Below are positions 33,380-43,670 of a stretch of DNA of 64,000 nucleotides, piece after piece. Position 1 is the first letter of the stretch, and the number at the start of each line of letters is the position of its first letter. The stretch comes from Candidatus Trichorickettsia mobilis (lineage in GTDB: Bacteria > Pseudomonadota > Alphaproteobacteria > Rickettsiales > Rickettsiaceae). Under the pieces are notes generated by a model. That model did no database searches. It worked only from the letters and a program-made list of their open reading frames with translations, and had not been told where the DNA came from. Made by a program: the position numbers and the translations under genes. The stretch spans positions 682,001 to 746,000 of the forward strand of contig NZ_OY728607.1 of the NCBI RefSeq assembly GCF_963422225.1. The letters are read 5' to 3'.

Positions 33380-34696
33380 CTACTCTTTTGTCTCACTAAT
33401 TATAATATCATTGGCCTTGTACCAATTAGGAGAATGTAGCTTAAAGCCTTTGATTGCCGCACGAGCTAATCTTTGTGCTTCCGGCAAATTACCAGTCTTA
33501 TATGCTAGCATTGCCAAGCTAAGTAGACTTTCTGCTTGACGCCCTGTTTGTTCATAATAAACAGCAAGATAATACAGCACTACTGGATTATCATTTTCTT
33601 TCTCTGCAATTCGCTGCAAACTTTGATAAAACGGCTGCATCTTTTCTGACTGATGTTCGTATATAGTAATACCGACAATAGCCTGACCGAGCTTAATCAA
33701 TAAATCATTTGGCATTAATTTTGCTGCTATCGTATAAAAAGTTAAGGCTTCCTTTTTACCAAATTCGAATAAAATCTGCCCTTTTAGCTCATTATAAAAA
33801 GGATCATTAGGTTTTAATACTAATAACTGATCAATATGCAAGATCGAATTATTAAAATCACTCATTCGGAAATAGATAATGGCTTTAATATAATGCCTGA
33901 TTTCCGAATTATATTCTTGCAGCTGATTATCAGATAATTTTTTAGGATCTATGGTAAAAGCCAATAATTTTGCTGCACTTCTGGCAAATTTATATTCTAA
34001 ATCTGCAGCATTACTACTATTTTTAAATTTAGATTTTTGATAAAAATTTTGTAAAAGCACAAGTCGCTCACGGCTTGATGGATGGGTTTGATCATATGGA
34101 TTAACAAAAGTGCCATGATGCTGTTGCTCCATATATTCAAAGAAACTAATCATCCCTTTACAACTATTGCCACTATTTTCAAGTAGCCTCAGCGCCGTTT
34201 GATCAGCTGCAGACTCAAATCCTCTAGAATAAGATAACAATGAACGCTCAGAAAAATGGATACCACCTAGTACCATTGCGCTAGCAAGCTCAACATTACC
34301 ACTGAGGCTACTTGCCAAACCAACTGCAATAGAAGATAGTGCCACTTTATTATAAATATCAATATTCTCTGCTTGCCTAACTACATGTCGGCCTACTATA
34401 TGCCCTATTTCATGCGCTATAACTCCACGAATTACATCTATCTCTGGAAATTTACTGATCAGGCCGCTATAAATATAAATTTGATTGCCGCCTGCAGTAA
34501 AAGCATTCAACTCATTACTATTTACCAGATAAATTTTGACTTCCAATTTTGCAGCTCTGATTATTGGCTCCGCAATTGCACGAATGGTTTCTTCTATTTC
34601 AGAATCTCTGATAATATTATTACCAATAGTCGTGATAGGCACAATAATGGCCAGAAGAAATAGTAATATATTTTGTAACATAGGCGTTTTGTACAA
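33380..34696 (-). CDS. M48-family metalloprotease with TPR tail (BepA-like)
   Basis: A 438-aa exported zinc protease. A signal peptide or anchor spans about 8-24; the catalytic HEIGH is at residues 95-99 (GVIAHEIGHIVGRH) and the third zinc ligand lies in RGFESAADQTALRLL. The C-terminal half (about 240-430) looks like TPR helices (LPEAQRLARAAIKGF). This layout matches BepA/YfgC, a periplasmic quality-control protease for outer-membrane proteins such as LptD, which is encoded a few kb away. Catalytic residues are intact. Confidence 0.9.
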   Translation of the reverse strand: MYKTPMLQNILLFLLAIIVPITTIGNNIIRDSEIEETIRAIAEPIIRAAKLEVKIYLVNSNELNAFTAGGNQIYIYSGLISKFPEIDVIRGVIAHEIGHIVGRHVVRQAENIDIYNKVALSSIAVGLASSLSGNVELASAMVLGGIHFSERSLLSYSRGFESAADQTALRLLENSGNSCKGMISFFEYMEQQHHGTFVNPYDQTHPSSRERLVLLQNFYQKSKFKNSSNAADLEYKFARSAAKLLAFTIDPKKLSDNQLQEYNSEIRHYIKAIIYFRMSDFNNSILHIDQLLVLKPNDPFYNELKGQILFEFGKKEALTFYTIAAKLMPNDLLIKLGQAIVGITIYEHQSEKMQPFYQSLQRIAEKENDNPVVLYYLAVYYEQTGRQAESLLSLAMLAYKTGNLPEAQRLARAAIKGFKLHSPNWYKANDIIISETKE

Positions 34697-34763
34697 ATTA
34701 CTTGAAAAAGTATGAAATTTATATCAAATTTCAATTCATAATTAAAATGTCGAGTATTTATAT

Positions 34764-35489
34764 ATGTCTAAACTAGCAATAGTCACTGGTGGTACCAGAG
34801 GTATTGGTGCCGCTATTTCAATAGCTCTGAAAGAGCAAGGATTTATCGTAATAGCAAATTACCATAACAATCATGAGGCAGCAAATAAATTTGCAGCAGC
34901 AACAAATATTAAAATAAAAGATTGGAATGTGGCAAACTATGATGAATGTATAAAAACTGTACAAATCATTGAAACAGAATTCAATAAACCGGTCAGTATA
35001 TTGATAAATAACGCCGGTATTACCAAAGATAGTATGCTGCATAAAATGTCTAAAGCAGATTGGCAAGATGTAATTAACATTAATCTTACCTCCTGCTTTA
35101 ATATGTGCAGTGCCGTCATTAATCAAATGCGCAATCAAAATTATGGCAGGATAATTAACATAAGTTCAATTAATGGCCAAGCTGGTCAGTTAGGCCAAAC
35201 CAACTATTCAGCAGCAAAAGCCGGTATTATTGGTTTCACTAAAGCCTTGGCTCGTGAATCTGCTACAAAAAATATTACCGTCAACTGCATCTCTCCCGGC
35301 TACACTCAAACAGAAATGGTAGAAAAAATGTCGATGGAGGTATTAGAAAAGATAGTTTCACTAATTCCAATGAAGCGATTGGGACAACCAGCAGAAATAG
35401 CGCGAGCCGCTGTTTTTTTATGCGCTGAGGAAGCAGGCTTTATTACCGGAGAAACTTTATCGATTAATGGTGGACATAACATGTTTTGA
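34764..35489 (+). CDS. SDR reductase (FabG / acetoacetyl-CoA reductase type)
   Basis: A 241-aa short-chain dehydrogenase/reductase. The cofactor motif TGGTRGIG is at residues 8-15, NNAG near 83, the catalytic Ser in ISSING and the Tyr-x-x-x-Lys pair in YSAAK near 150. It ends with FITGETLSINGGHNMF, typical of FabG and PhaB/PhbB. The lack of ADVT and presence of KIKDWNVANYDE favour PhbB, which reduces acetoacetyl-CoA with NADPH, but FabG activity in fatty-acid synthesis cannot be excluded. Divergent from the M48 gene. Confidence 0.88.
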   Translation: MSKLAIVTGGTRGIGAAISIALKEQGFIVIANYHNNHEAANKFAAATNIKIKDWNVANYDECIKTVQIIETEFNKPVSILINNAGITKDSMLHKMSKADWQDVININLTSCFNMCSAVINQMRNQNYGRIINISSINGQAGQLGQTNYSAAKAGIIGFTKALARESATKNITVNCISPGYTQTEMVEKMSMEVLEKIVSLIPMKRLGQPAEIARAAVFLCAEEAGFITGETLSINGGHNMF

Positions 35490-35683
35490 GGGTTCTAATA
35501 TTGTCTCTTTCTACACATTTTGTTTGGACTACCAGATATGTTAGCAAGCTGTAATACAAGGTATTAGAGCGTAATATCTTTGTGTCGTCAAAACTCGCAA
35601 TGAGTTGTCCAACCATTGACAAAATATGCTTTGGTAGTATATTAAATAGGGATGCATTCACTATCAATAAATGAGAGTAATTT

Positions 35684-36052
35684 ATGAAAAAAGAATATTA
35701 CGATGATAATTATTACGATGATAATTATGTAAACAACGTAGAGGAAAAACAGGAAGTAGTGATCACTCTCCATGGGATCGATCAATATCTACAGGCACAT
35801 CAGCACGAAGATATAAAGCAAAAATTAAGTTCTATCTCCATCATTCCTACTTCTGCCAATGATTTTACTCGCACCTTAACTGCGCATAAGACAGACCCGA
35901 GATTTATACAAAATCTGCGCGCAGATGAAGCACTAGATTTAGTAGTAGAAAGCATCTTGTTTGGTGGTGATGAAGCACTAGATTTAATAATAGAAAGCAC
36001 CTTAGTGGGTGAGGAAGTAATTATACCATTAGCACAAAGCATCTTTGAGTGA
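35684..36052 (+). CDS. Small acidic protein with duplicated motif
   Basis: 122 aa, not recognised. It begins with a tandem YYDDNYYDDNY, has a mixed central part (TLHGIDQYLQAHQHEDI) and ends with two copies of a DEALDL(V/I)(V/I)ES(I/T)L unit (about residues 82-92 and 96-106). A weak AGAG site precedes the ATG. No signal peptide or membrane segment. It is isolated and followed by a terminator-like hairpin, so it may be expressed alone. Confidence 0.55.
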   Translation: MKKEYYDDNYYDDNYVNNVEEKQEVVITLHGIDQYLQAHQHEDIKQKLSSISIIPTSANDFTRTLTAHKTDPRFIQNLRADEALDLVVESILFGGDEALDLIIESTLVGEEVIIPLAQSIFE

Positions 36053-36298
36053 TTATGTAGGTAATAGGAATGGTTTTGTTGCATGTATAATAAAGGTCTA
36101 TAGGTAAGTAGAGAAACTGAGATTTTGGACGTCAAGCAAGTCTCCATAATTCTCCAACTACATCAACAGACCTCTTCCTTTTCTTTGTTGCTTAAATTAT
36201 AAAAGGAAACTTATTAAAGTGGTTGGATATCAAAACAATAAAAAATTTGTGCCTATAGCTTCAGTATATTACAATATTATCAGTGTAGTATATTTTTT

Positions 36299-36331
36299 CG
36301 AGAATGTTCATTGAACATTCTCATTTTTTCA
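36299..36331 (+). terminator. Rho-independent terminator candidate
   Basis: An 11-bp inverted repeat GAGAATGTTCA / TGAACATTCTC with a minimal loop is followed by ATTTTTTC. It could end transcription of the small acidic gene. The surrounding 36053-36492 spacer also holds an AGACCTCTTCC fragment near 36170 and a TTTTGTTGCATG fragment near 36072 resembling IS ends, but no supported gene. Confidence 0.5.
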
Positions 36332-36492
36332 GTCTCTACTGTTGCACAGCACCACCTCATCTTAAACTTCACTATATTAACTTCTAAAGCTCAATATTGC
36401 TAGTTATTATAATCAAATAATATTTGACTTTAGCTATGGTAATTTATATACTGCAAAGCGAAATTTTAACTTATATAAGATGAGAAAGATAC

Positions 36493-37110
36493 GTGACTAA
36501 AATAATCAAGTCTAAATATAAAGCAAGTAGAAGACTAGGAGTCAGCATCTGGGGTGATGGTAAGGACGCTTTCCATACCAAAAATTATCGCCCTGGTCAA
36601 CATGGACAAAACGCCATGATTAAAGTATCAGACTATGGTTTGCATCTAAAAGCTAAGCAAAGACTTAAAGCTCATTATGGCCGAGTCAATGAAAGACAGT
36701 TTCGTAATATATTTACACTAGCTTTAAAAATGAAAGGGAATACTGGCGAAAATTTTGTTGGCCTTTTAGAGAGTAGACTAGATGCCGTAGTTTATAGAAT
36801 AAATCTAGCTCGTAGTATCTTTGCAGCAAGACAATTAGTATCGCATGGACATATTACAATTAATGGCAAACGAGTTAACATACCTAGCCAGAGACTAAAT
36901 GATGGAGATATTATAGAACTAAAAAATAACTCCAAACAAATTCCTATAGTTTTAGAAACTGCAACTAAAGCTGAAAGAACCATCCCTGGCTATTTAACTT
37001 TTGATCAAACTACAATGTCAGGAAAATTTGTTAGAGTTCCAATGATTTCTGACGTACCTTATCCTTTTGATCCTGATGTGCAGTTAGTGGTTGAGTTATA
37101 TTCAAGATAA
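36493..37110 (+). CDS. rpsD: Ribosomal protein S4
   Basis: S4 is a primary 16S-binding assembly protein. 205 aa starting with GTG at 36493 ([20 protein letters not shown]), preceded by GATGAGAAAGATAC. The S4 RNA-binding fold is in the middle: [35 protein letters not shown]. The C-terminus [15 protein letters not shown] is family-typical. As usual in Rickettsia it stands alone, outside the ribosomal clusters. Confidence 0.97.
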   Translation: MTKIIKSKYKASRRLGVSIWGDGKDAFHTKNYRPGQHGQNAMIKVSDYGLHLKAKQRLKAHYGRVNERQFRNIFTLALKMKGNTGENFVGLLESRLDAVVYRINLARSIFAARQLVSHGHITINGKRVNIPSQRLNDGDIIELKNNSKQIPIVLETATKAERTIPGYLTFDQTTMSGKFVRVPMISDVPYPFDPDVQLVVELYSR

Positions 37111-37206
37111 TCGCTTATATAGGTTCAGCAACTCAGCTTCAAAATTGTTGAACCTAATGCAATTCTGTGCACATTAATGTCATCCCGAACACAAATGGTC
37201 ATTCGA

Positions 37207-37282
37207 CACAAAAGGTCATCCCGGAACTTGTTTCGGGATCTTATGAAGTCCTGATGAGATCCCGAAACAAGTTCGGAATGAC
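37207..37282. repeat. Inverted repeat after rpsD
   Basis: GGTCATCCCGGAACTTGTTT and onward pairs with a segment ending at 37282 (GAGATCCCGAAACAAGTTCG), making a stem of about 25 bp with mismatches. The CCCGAACTTGTTTCGGG core is shared with 16575-16607. The 37111-37521 spacer contains no other feature I can support apart from an AT-rich stretch likely holding the lptD promoter. Confidence 0.6.
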
Positions 37283-37530
37283 TACTATATTTAGGATCGT
37301 ATAGGTTTAGCACCATATTCCAGAATTAGAGGTCTAACTTGCATATTTGCCGATGGTTTAATTCAATTTTTCTTAAGTTCTGCATACAAAATTTTATAAA
37401 GATTAATTTATGGTAGTTTTTAGTCGAAAAATAACAAAGATTTTGTAGGAATAATATACCTATTTCAAAAAATCTATGTTATTTTGCAGACAAAAAACGC
37501 ATAAATAAGCCCTTTAAAATTTTGTACGCA

Positions 37531-39681
37531 ATGCCTAGTACTAAATCGCTGTTTTTCTTGATTAGTGGTCTACTGATACTATTAATATCAGTAACAGTTG
37601 CTGCCAAGACTACAATACCTACAGCTAAAACGCCAGCATTCATGGTTGCTGATTTTGTTGAGTATAACGCAACAGAAGAATTTATTTATGCACGTGGTAA
37701 TATTAAAATCACTATGGATAATTACCTTCTTACTGCAGATAAGATCCTATACGATATAAACAATGACTTACTGTGGGCAGAAGGCAATGTTAAAATTCAA
37801 GATCATAAAAAGCAAGTCATCTATGGAACCACAGTTTTTCTTAAAGATAAATTAAAAGCTGGCCTCATTGCAGATTTTGTATTTAAATTTAGTGACAACA
37901 CTGTACTTGCAGCTAAACTTGCAGAAAAAGTAAATCCTCAACAAACCATTTTAGCTAATACCTGTTTTACTCCATGCAACATACCATCAAGTGGTAAACC
38001 AATTTGGCAAATTTCTGCACAACAAACAATAATAGATCTTGACCGTCAAATCATTAGCTACAAAAATCTGTTCTTTGAAGTATATAAGATTCCCGTATTT
38101 TATACGCCCTATTTCTCTCACCCTACTCCACATGCCAGCGCTCAATCAGGAATATTAGTACCTGAAATTAAAAAAAATAAGCTAGGGATCCCACTGTATT
38201 TTAGAGCTAAGCCAAATCTGGATTTCACTTTAACACCTAGATTAGCCAAGAAATATAATTTGTTTGAGTTAGAAGCTCGTCATAAAATAAACAATGGTAG
38301 CTATATAATTTCGGGTAGTTATGGAAAAATCCCATATAATATTAGAGATCAAGGTAAAATAATAAAAAATAGTAATGTCAATCGGTATCACCTCTTTGCC
38401 TTAGGCACTTTTTCCAAAGATCAATATCAATATGGTTTTGATTTAAAACGCACCTCCGATAAAGCTTATTTAAGAAATTATTATGAAATGCATGACGCTT
38501 ATTTAGCATCAAAACTATATCTTAATAATATACATAATAATAATTACCTATCTGTTGAGGGGCTACATTTCTATGGATTAAAAGTTGATGATTCTAAATC
38601 TACCGATCCATTGATTTTACCCAAAATTCGTACAAAAAATGTAATAAATTTAAATGATAATGAAGATTTGCAGCTAATTATCAACAATAATACTTCTATG
38701 TACCAACAACCAGGAGGTAAACAATTAACCCGTTCTGCCTTAAGGATAGCTGCAACCAAACAAATTATAACTAGCGATGGTCATTTATTTAATACTAATT
38801 TACAAACAAGAGGCGATGCCTATCTTATTAACAATATGCCTACACCAAATTTACCAGCCAATAGTTTAAGCTATAATAAGTCATATGTCCGGCATATCCC
38901 TGAATTGCAAGTAACTTGGAGAATTCCACTAATGAGTCATTTTGCTCTATATGGGCTTAGTATTGAACCGATCATCTCGACCACTATAGGCCGTGATTTC
39001 CAGTCCAACGACCATAAATTTGCATTCATTGATAATAATCGCTACGAATTATCAGAAAATAATTTATTTCTTGCCAATCGCTATAGTGGCCTTGATTATC
39101 ATGAATTCGGCAAACGTATAAGTTATGGAGTGAATACAACCTTGCTTAAGGACACAAACTATTTCAATGTATTCTTAGGGCAATTATTGCATAAACATAA
39201 CTTCACAAATACTGAAAATGCACAAAATGTTGGCCGATTAGCAATAAATATTAACCACGCAGAATTATTTTATAGATTTAGAAAAAATAAAAAATTTACA
39301 GCAATTATGGATGAGGTAGGAAATCGTTTTTATAATGATAAAATACAATATACTCTGAGTTTTATAAAATTAAATAATTTAAAACAATATTATTTAGTAG
39401 ATAACAAACAATTATCTGCTAACACTAATAATATAAAACAAATTCATTCTGACATCCAATATCAATTAACACCATCCTGGTTGATTGGCTATGAAATACA
39501 AGTTGATATATCCACCAGAAAACCACAACTACTCTATAAAAGTATCAAGGTGACATATGCTTTTGATTGTGTTAGTATAACCGGCAAGTTATATGATGAC
39601 TATACTTCAGACTATTCTAGAGGTATAACCAAGGTAAGAAGTAAGACTATATCTTTAGGTCTGAAAGTATTAAATATGTGA
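37531..39681 (+). CDS. lptD: LPS-assembly protein LptD
   Basis: LptD is the outer-membrane barrel that inserts lipopolysaccharide into the outer leaflet with LptE. About 716 aa: a signal peptide (about 7-26, ending near VAAKT), an OstA/LptA-like jellyroll (about 40-140, with VEYNATEEFIYARGNIKI and YDINNDLLWAEGNVKIQDH), then the barrel with YFSHPTPHASAQSGILVPE, characteristic of LptD. ATG 37531 is preferred over a TTG at 37522. Its TGA overlaps the start of surA, so the two are coupled. It implies that this organism still makes LPS. Confidence 0.92.
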   Translation: MPSTKSLFFLISGLLILLISVTVAAKTTIPTAKTPAFMVADFVEYNATEEFIYARGNIKITMDNYLLTADKILYDINNDLLWAEGNVKIQDHKKQVIYGTTVFLKDKLKAGLIADFVFKFSDNTVLAAKLAEKVNPQQTILANTCFTPCNIPSSGKPIWQISAQQTIIDLDRQIISYKNLFFEVYKIPVFYTPYFSHPTPHASAQSGILVPEIKKNKLGIPLYFRAKPNLDFTLTPRLAKKYNLFELEARHKINNGSYIISGSYGKIPYNIRDQGKIIKNSNVNRYHLFALGTFSKDQYQYGFDLKRTSDKAYLRNYYEMHDAYLASKLYLNNIHNNNYLSVEGLHFYGLKVDDSKSTDPLILPKIRTKNVINLNDNEDLQLIINNNTSMYQQPGGKQLTRSALRIAATKQIITSDGHLFNTNLQTRGDAYLINNMPTPNLPANSLSYNKSYVRHIPELQVTWRIPLMSHFALYGLSIEPIISTTIGRDFQSNDHKFAFIDNNRYELSENNLFLANRYSGLDYHEFGKRISYGVNTTLLKDTNYFNVFLGQLLHKHNFTNTENAQNVGRLAININHAELFYRFRKNKKFTAIMDEVGNRFYNDKIQYTLSFIKLNNLKQYYLVDNKQLSANTNNIKQIHSDIQYQLTPSWLIGYEIQVDISTRKPQLLYKSIKVTYAFDCVSITGKLYDDYTSDYSRGITKVRSKTISLGLKVLNM

Positions 39682-39689
39682 GCTTTGAA

Positions 39690-40649
39690 ATGAACCAACC
39701 AACAAGCATCGATCTTAAGAAATTCTTAATCAGTACAAAACTAATTATGAGATATACTAGATATTTTTATATCTTATTAATACTATCCATATTTCTTATC
39801 ATCAATTCAGCTAAAGGTTCACTTGCAAATATTGTAGCGTTAGTTAACAATGAACCTATTACTTTATATGAATTTCAGATGAGGAAAAAAATGGTTATAA
39901 CGCTAAATAACGTGCATAACCCTGATGCTAAAGCTGATGCTCAAATTAATACAGCAGTGTTAAATAGTTTAATTGAAGAACAATTATTATTTCAACATTC
40001 AAAAAAAGTCGGTGGTAAAATTAGCGCCACTGAATTGGAAGAAGCAATTACCACCATTGCTCAAAGAAATAAAATGTCTAAAGAAGATTTGTTTAAATAT
40101 CTATCCAGTCAAAATATAGATCCAGATAGTTTTCGTAAGCAAATAACAGCAGAATTGATCAAAATAAATATCTTATCTTATCTCTCTAGATCAGTGACAG
40201 TTACACCACAAGAAATTGATGCAGCTATTTTACTTAATAACAGCAAGGATGCCAAAATCTCTGCTCGTATTTTTACCTCAAAAGATAAAACAACACCAAC
40301 ATTACAAAAGATGTATAGTTTGCATAAAGCTTTAAAAACTTGTAATGAGGTAAGAGATGCTGCATACTCAAATTTTGCTACAGCTATTACCATTAACGAA
40401 AACCTTAGTACCCTAGATCATCAATTGCAAACTATTATAAGAGATCTAAGTATTAATCAGAAAAGCAGCGTATTTGAAACTGCCAAAGGATTCCAATTAG
40501 TATTAATGTGTACTAAGGTAATAGATAACATAACTTCAGCAGAGAATGATTACATTACTAATTTTTTAACAAACAAAAAAATGTCGCAAAAAGCACAAAA
40601 GTTTTTTGAGGATTTACGTAAAAAAGCATATATTAAAATAATGCTATAA
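39690..40649 (+). CDS. surA: SurA-like periplasmic chaperone
   Basis: About 319 aa from ATG 39690 (a GTG at 39678 overlapping the lptD stop is an alternative). An N-terminal membrane/signal segment lies near residues 25-42. The SurA N-domain starts with IVALVNNEPITLYEFQMRKKM and continues through LNSLIEEQLLFQ. The C-terminal part aligns only weakly with a peptidyl-prolyl isomerase domain, and its active-site residues are not apparent, so it may be chaperone-only. Coupling to lptD fits delivery of barrel proteins to the outer membrane. Confidence 0.8.
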   Translation: MNQPTSIDLKKFLISTKLIMRYTRYFYILLILSIFLIINSAKGSLANIVALVNNEPITLYEFQMRKKMVITLNNVHNPDAKADAQINTAVLNSLIEEQLLFQHSKKVGGKISATELEEAITTIAQRNKMSKEDLFKYLSSQNIDPDSFRKQITAELIKINILSYLSRSVTVTPQEIDAAILLNNSKDAKISARIFTSKDKTTPTLQKMYSLHKALKTCNEVRDAAYSNFATAITINENLSTLDHQLQTIIRDLSINQKSSVFETAKGFQLVLMCTKVIDNITSAENDYITNFLTNKKMSQKAQKFFEDLRKKAYIKIML

Positions 40650-40675
40650 AATTAGAAACTAAATATTTAGATTTT

Positions 40676-41062
40676 ATGAATCATCAATCTAAAGTGTTAA
40701 TTGTTGAAGATAATGAATTAAATTTAAAATTATTTCATGATTTGCTGGTAATTCAAAATTATGAAGTAATGACCTCTAAAAATGGTTTAGGTATTCCTGA
40801 TCTTATTGAAAATGAACGTCCAGATCTAATCTTAATGGATATACAGCTTAATGGTATATCGGGTATAGATATCATTAAAGAATTAAAAAAAAATCCCGCC
40901 ACTTCATCTATTCCAATTATAGCAATTACTGCTTTTGCCATGAAAAATGATGAAGCCAAGATATCTGCTTCTGGTTGCGACATGTATTTACCCAAACCAG
41001 TATCAATTGACTTGTTTTTTCAAGCTTTACACAAATTTATTGAACCAAATAATAAAAACTAA
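40676..41062 (+). CDS. divK: Single-domain response regulator DivK-like
   Basis: A 128-aa stand-alone receiver domain. VLIVEDNELN supplies the acidic pocket, LILMDIQLNGISG the phospho-acceptor Asp near residue 54, AITAFAM the switch Thr and YLPKPVS the Lys. In Caulobacter, DivK connects the PleC/DivJ kinases to the CtrA phosphorelay through DivL. Its last base overlaps pleD's first (TAATG), and the divK-pleD pairing is the conserved alphaproteobacterial arrangement, which supports the name. Confidence 0.92.
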   Translation: MNHQSKVLIVEDNELNLKLFHDLLVIQNYEVMTSKNGLGIPDLIENERPDLILMDIQLNGISGIDIIKELKKNPATSSIPIIAITAFAMKNDEAKISASGCDMYLPKPVSIDLFFQALHKFIEPNNKN

Positions 41063-42417
41063 TGACTGCAAATGTACTGATAGTAGATGATCTGGAACCC
41101 AATGTTAAGCTATTAGAGGTGAAACTACTTAGTGAGTATTATACTGTATTTTCTGCAAACAACGGCGTCAAAGCGCTTGATGTACTGGCAAATAATAAAA
41201 TTGATGTCATTTTATTAGATGTAATGATGCCAGAAATGGATGGTTTTGAAACCTGTATAAAAATTAAGGCTAATCCTGAAACTACTCATATACCGGTGGT
41301 AATGGTTACAGCATTATCAGATATTGAAGACAGAATAAAGGGACTGGAAGCTGGAGCAGATGAATTTCTTACTAAACCAATAAATGATGTAGCGTTATTT
41401 GCTCGTGTAAAATCTCTATCACGAATGAAAACAATTATTGATGAACTAAAACTTAGAAATAAAACCAATGCTGCTCTTGGAGCTTCGACAATAGAAATAA
41501 AGGATAATTTTGTAGACAGTAAAATACTAATAATTAATGATGACGTAGTTCAAGCACGTAACTTAAGCAAAACATTACTAAAACTATCGCCGCAAATTAA
41601 GATTGTCACAAAAATAGAGGATATTGATAGTATAATTAACACTTATATTCCAGATGTAGTGATTATTAGTTGTCAATTAGAAGCAGGCGACCCTTTGCGC
41701 ATTAGTGTAATGCTAAAATCAAAAGAAATTTTACGACATACTATGCTAATGCTGCTTGCTGAAGAAGAAAATATGCAAATGGTTATTAAAGGAATGGAGC
41801 TAGGTATAAACGATTATTTTATATATCCAGTTGAAGAAAACGAACTATTAGCACGGATTAAAACACAGTTAAGAAGGAAAAAATATCAGGATAATTTACG
41901 CAATGAACTCGAACAAAGTGTTAATCTTTCAATTAAAGATGGTCTTACAGGAGTTTTCAATCGCCGTTACTTCGATATTCATATTCAACAAATGATCAAG
42001 ACTTCTACGGAAACTAACAAGCCATTATGTTTATTGATGCTGGATATAGATCACTTCAAGCAAGTTAATGATAGCTATGGGCATCAAGCAGGCGATGCCG
42101 TTCTAGTATCATTTTCAATGATTTTAAAAAATCTGTTTAGAGTTACCGATCTTATAGCAAGATATGGTGGTGAAGAATTTTCCGTATTACTAAGTGAAGC
42201 ATATCTCAAAGAAGCCGTAACTATTGCAGATAGAGTACGCTCTACCATAGAAACAACAAATTTCGTTATACCTAATTACCCACCATTGACAAAAACCACC
42301 TCAATAGGAGTAGCTGAATATAAACATGGTGAGTCTATAAGTGATTTTATATCACGAGCAGATAAGTCATTATATGAAGCAAAATCGACTGGGAGAAATA
42401 AAGTAGTAGCTTCATAA
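41062..42417 (+). CDS. pleD: Diguanylate cyclase response regulator PleD
   Basis: A 451-aa REC-REC-GGDEF protein that makes cyclic di-GMP from two GTP when phosphorylated. The first receiver (about 1-120) has LIVDDLEPN, ILLDVMMPEMDG with the phospho-Asp, and FLTKPI. The second (about 153-270) lacks the acceptor Asp (VVIISCQLEAGD), as in known PleD, where it serves as a dimer adaptor. The cyclase domain (about 295-451) has GVFNRRYFD, DIDHFKQVND and GGEEF, with an RVTD inhibitory (RxxD) site five residues upstream. All catalytic residues are present, so it is probably active and feedback-inhibited. Confidence 0.95.
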   Translation: MTANVLIVDDLEPNVKLLEVKLLSEYYTVFSANNGVKALDVLANNKIDVILLDVMMPEMDGFETCIKIKANPETTHIPVVMVTALSDIEDRIKGLEAGADEFLTKPINDVALFARVKSLSRMKTIIDELKLRNKTNAALGASTIEIKDNFVDSKILIINDDVVQARNLSKTLLKLSPQIKIVTKIEDIDSIINTYIPDVVIISCQLEAGDPLRISVMLKSKEILRHTMLMLLAEEENMQMVIKGMELGINDYFIYPVEENELLARIKTQLRRKKYQDNLRNELEQSVNLSIKDGLTGVFNRRYFDIHIQQMIKTSTETNKPLCLLMLDIDHFKQVNDSYGHQAGDAVLVSFSMILKNLFRVTDLIARYGGEEFSVLLSEAYLKEAVTIADRVRSTIETTNFVIPNYPPLTKTTSIGVAEYKHGESISDFISRADKSLYEAKSTGRNKVVAS

Positions 42418-42698
42418 AGTTCTGGTTTTACAGATTGCATTAGGTTCTAGAGCATTGCTGCTTTGTTGCATCAATCGAATTTTTGATACCCCTTTTCCCA
42501 TGATTTGAGTTTATGCAACGCGCACAGAAATTGGCTTGCCAATCTCAAATATTTTGTTTAAAAGTTGATACTTGATTGTCACTTCATTTTTCACGTTATC
42601 ATCACCTCTTGATAGGAATTTACTACCAACTCTCTTATCCATATTTATTCTTGTTCCTCCATACATGATATAGCTGAAACAGTTGAATTAGTTTAATA
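42418..42698. other. Spacer with degenerate fragments
   Basis: No intact gene. On the minus strand a short frame reads MDKRVGSKFLSRG, reminiscent of UDP-glucose dehydrogenases, but the following catalytic Cys region is absent, so I treat it as doubtful. A TTTGTTGCATCAATCG segment near 42461 and an inverted TTATGCAACGC near 42515 look like ends of a decayed IS. Confidence 0.3.
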
Positions 42699-43602
42699 TA
42701 GCTAAACCTCTATAAAACGGTTATAATCAAAGGGTATAATTAAAATAATTGTTATGACATATTCGATAGATTTTAGAAAGAAAGTACTGGCTATCAAAGA
42801 AAAAGAGAAGATGAGTTTTGAATCAATATCAAAACGTTTTGGAGTAGGAAAAAACACGGTATTTGTATGGACTAAAAAAATATCTCCTCTAAAGAATAGG
42901 AATAGAGCTTCGAAAAAAATACCGATTGATAAATTGAGAGAAGACGTGGTGCAATATAGTGACGCGTATCAATATGAAAGAGCTGAGGCGGTTAGGAGTG
43001 AGTAAATCTGGAATACAAAAAGCATTAAAGAAGTTGAACATTACGTATAAAAAAAGCTTTAAAACATCCGAAGGCAAAAGAAGAAGAGAGGTTAGAATTT
43101 CAGAATAAGATAAAAAAGTACGAGGCAGAGGAAAAAGTTATTGTCTTTACCGATGAGAGCGGGTTTGTCCATAGCGCGCCTAGAACTCACGGATATTCGG
43201 CAAAAGGCAAGAGGTGTTATGGTGTTCATGATTGGCATCCGTCAAAAAGAACTAATGTTATAGGGGCATTAGTAGGTAAATCGCTGCTAACCGTGTCAAT
43301 TTTTGACGGCAATGTTAATACAGTTATTTTTAACAGCTGGGTAGAACAAGATTTAATACCGAAATTACCTAATAATTCCGTGGTTGTGACAGACAATGCA
43401 AGTTTCCATAAAAGTCCGTATTTAAAAACTATGATAGAAAAAGCTGGTCATATATTGGAGTACTTACCGCCTTATTCTCCTGATTTGAATCCTATTGAAC
43501 CAAAATGGGCTCAAGCTAAATCTAGAAGAAGGAAATATCGCTGTGACGTAGACACTCTGTTTGAAAAGTACATGTTATAACCGTTTTATAGGGGTTTAGC
43601 TA
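42699..43602 (+). mobile_element. IS630-type element, copy 1 (frame damaged)
   Basis: A 904-bp element with ends TAGCTAAACC(T/C)CTATAAAACGG in inverted orientation, flanked by TA on both sides (42697-42698, 43603-43604), the target duplication of IS630/Tc1-mariner elements. It lies between pleD and the 43.6-44.1 kb repeat region. Compared with the copies at 59212 and 62375 it carries one extra G near 42986-42988 (GCTGAGGCGG instead of GCTGAGCGG), which breaks orfA. It is therefore probably unable to make its own transposase but could be moved in trans. Confidence 0.93.
42754..43580 (+). pseudogene. IS630 transposase, disrupted
   Basis: orfA starts MTYSIDFRKKVLAIKEKEKM (a helix-turn-helix DNA-binding part) but is shifted at about residue 78 by the inserted G and stops at 43005. 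The catalytic orfB region is still readable to 43580 (FTDESGF, VVTDNASFH and LNPIEPKWAQAK, giving the DDE triad). In intact copies orfA and orfB are joined by a +1 shift at an A7 run; here the additional insertion makes that joining fail. Confidence 0.9.
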
Positions 43603-43670
43603 TAAGCTAATTCGTTCCGAATTATAGTTAAAATCTGTATCTTTCTATTAAAATAATGAAGATTGTGTAG

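Noticed and set aside
42520..42640. Possible UDP-glucose dehydrogenase fragment (MDKRVGSKFL) on the minus strand
   Set aside because: Only about ten residues match and the catalytic region is missing; listed only as a spacer note.
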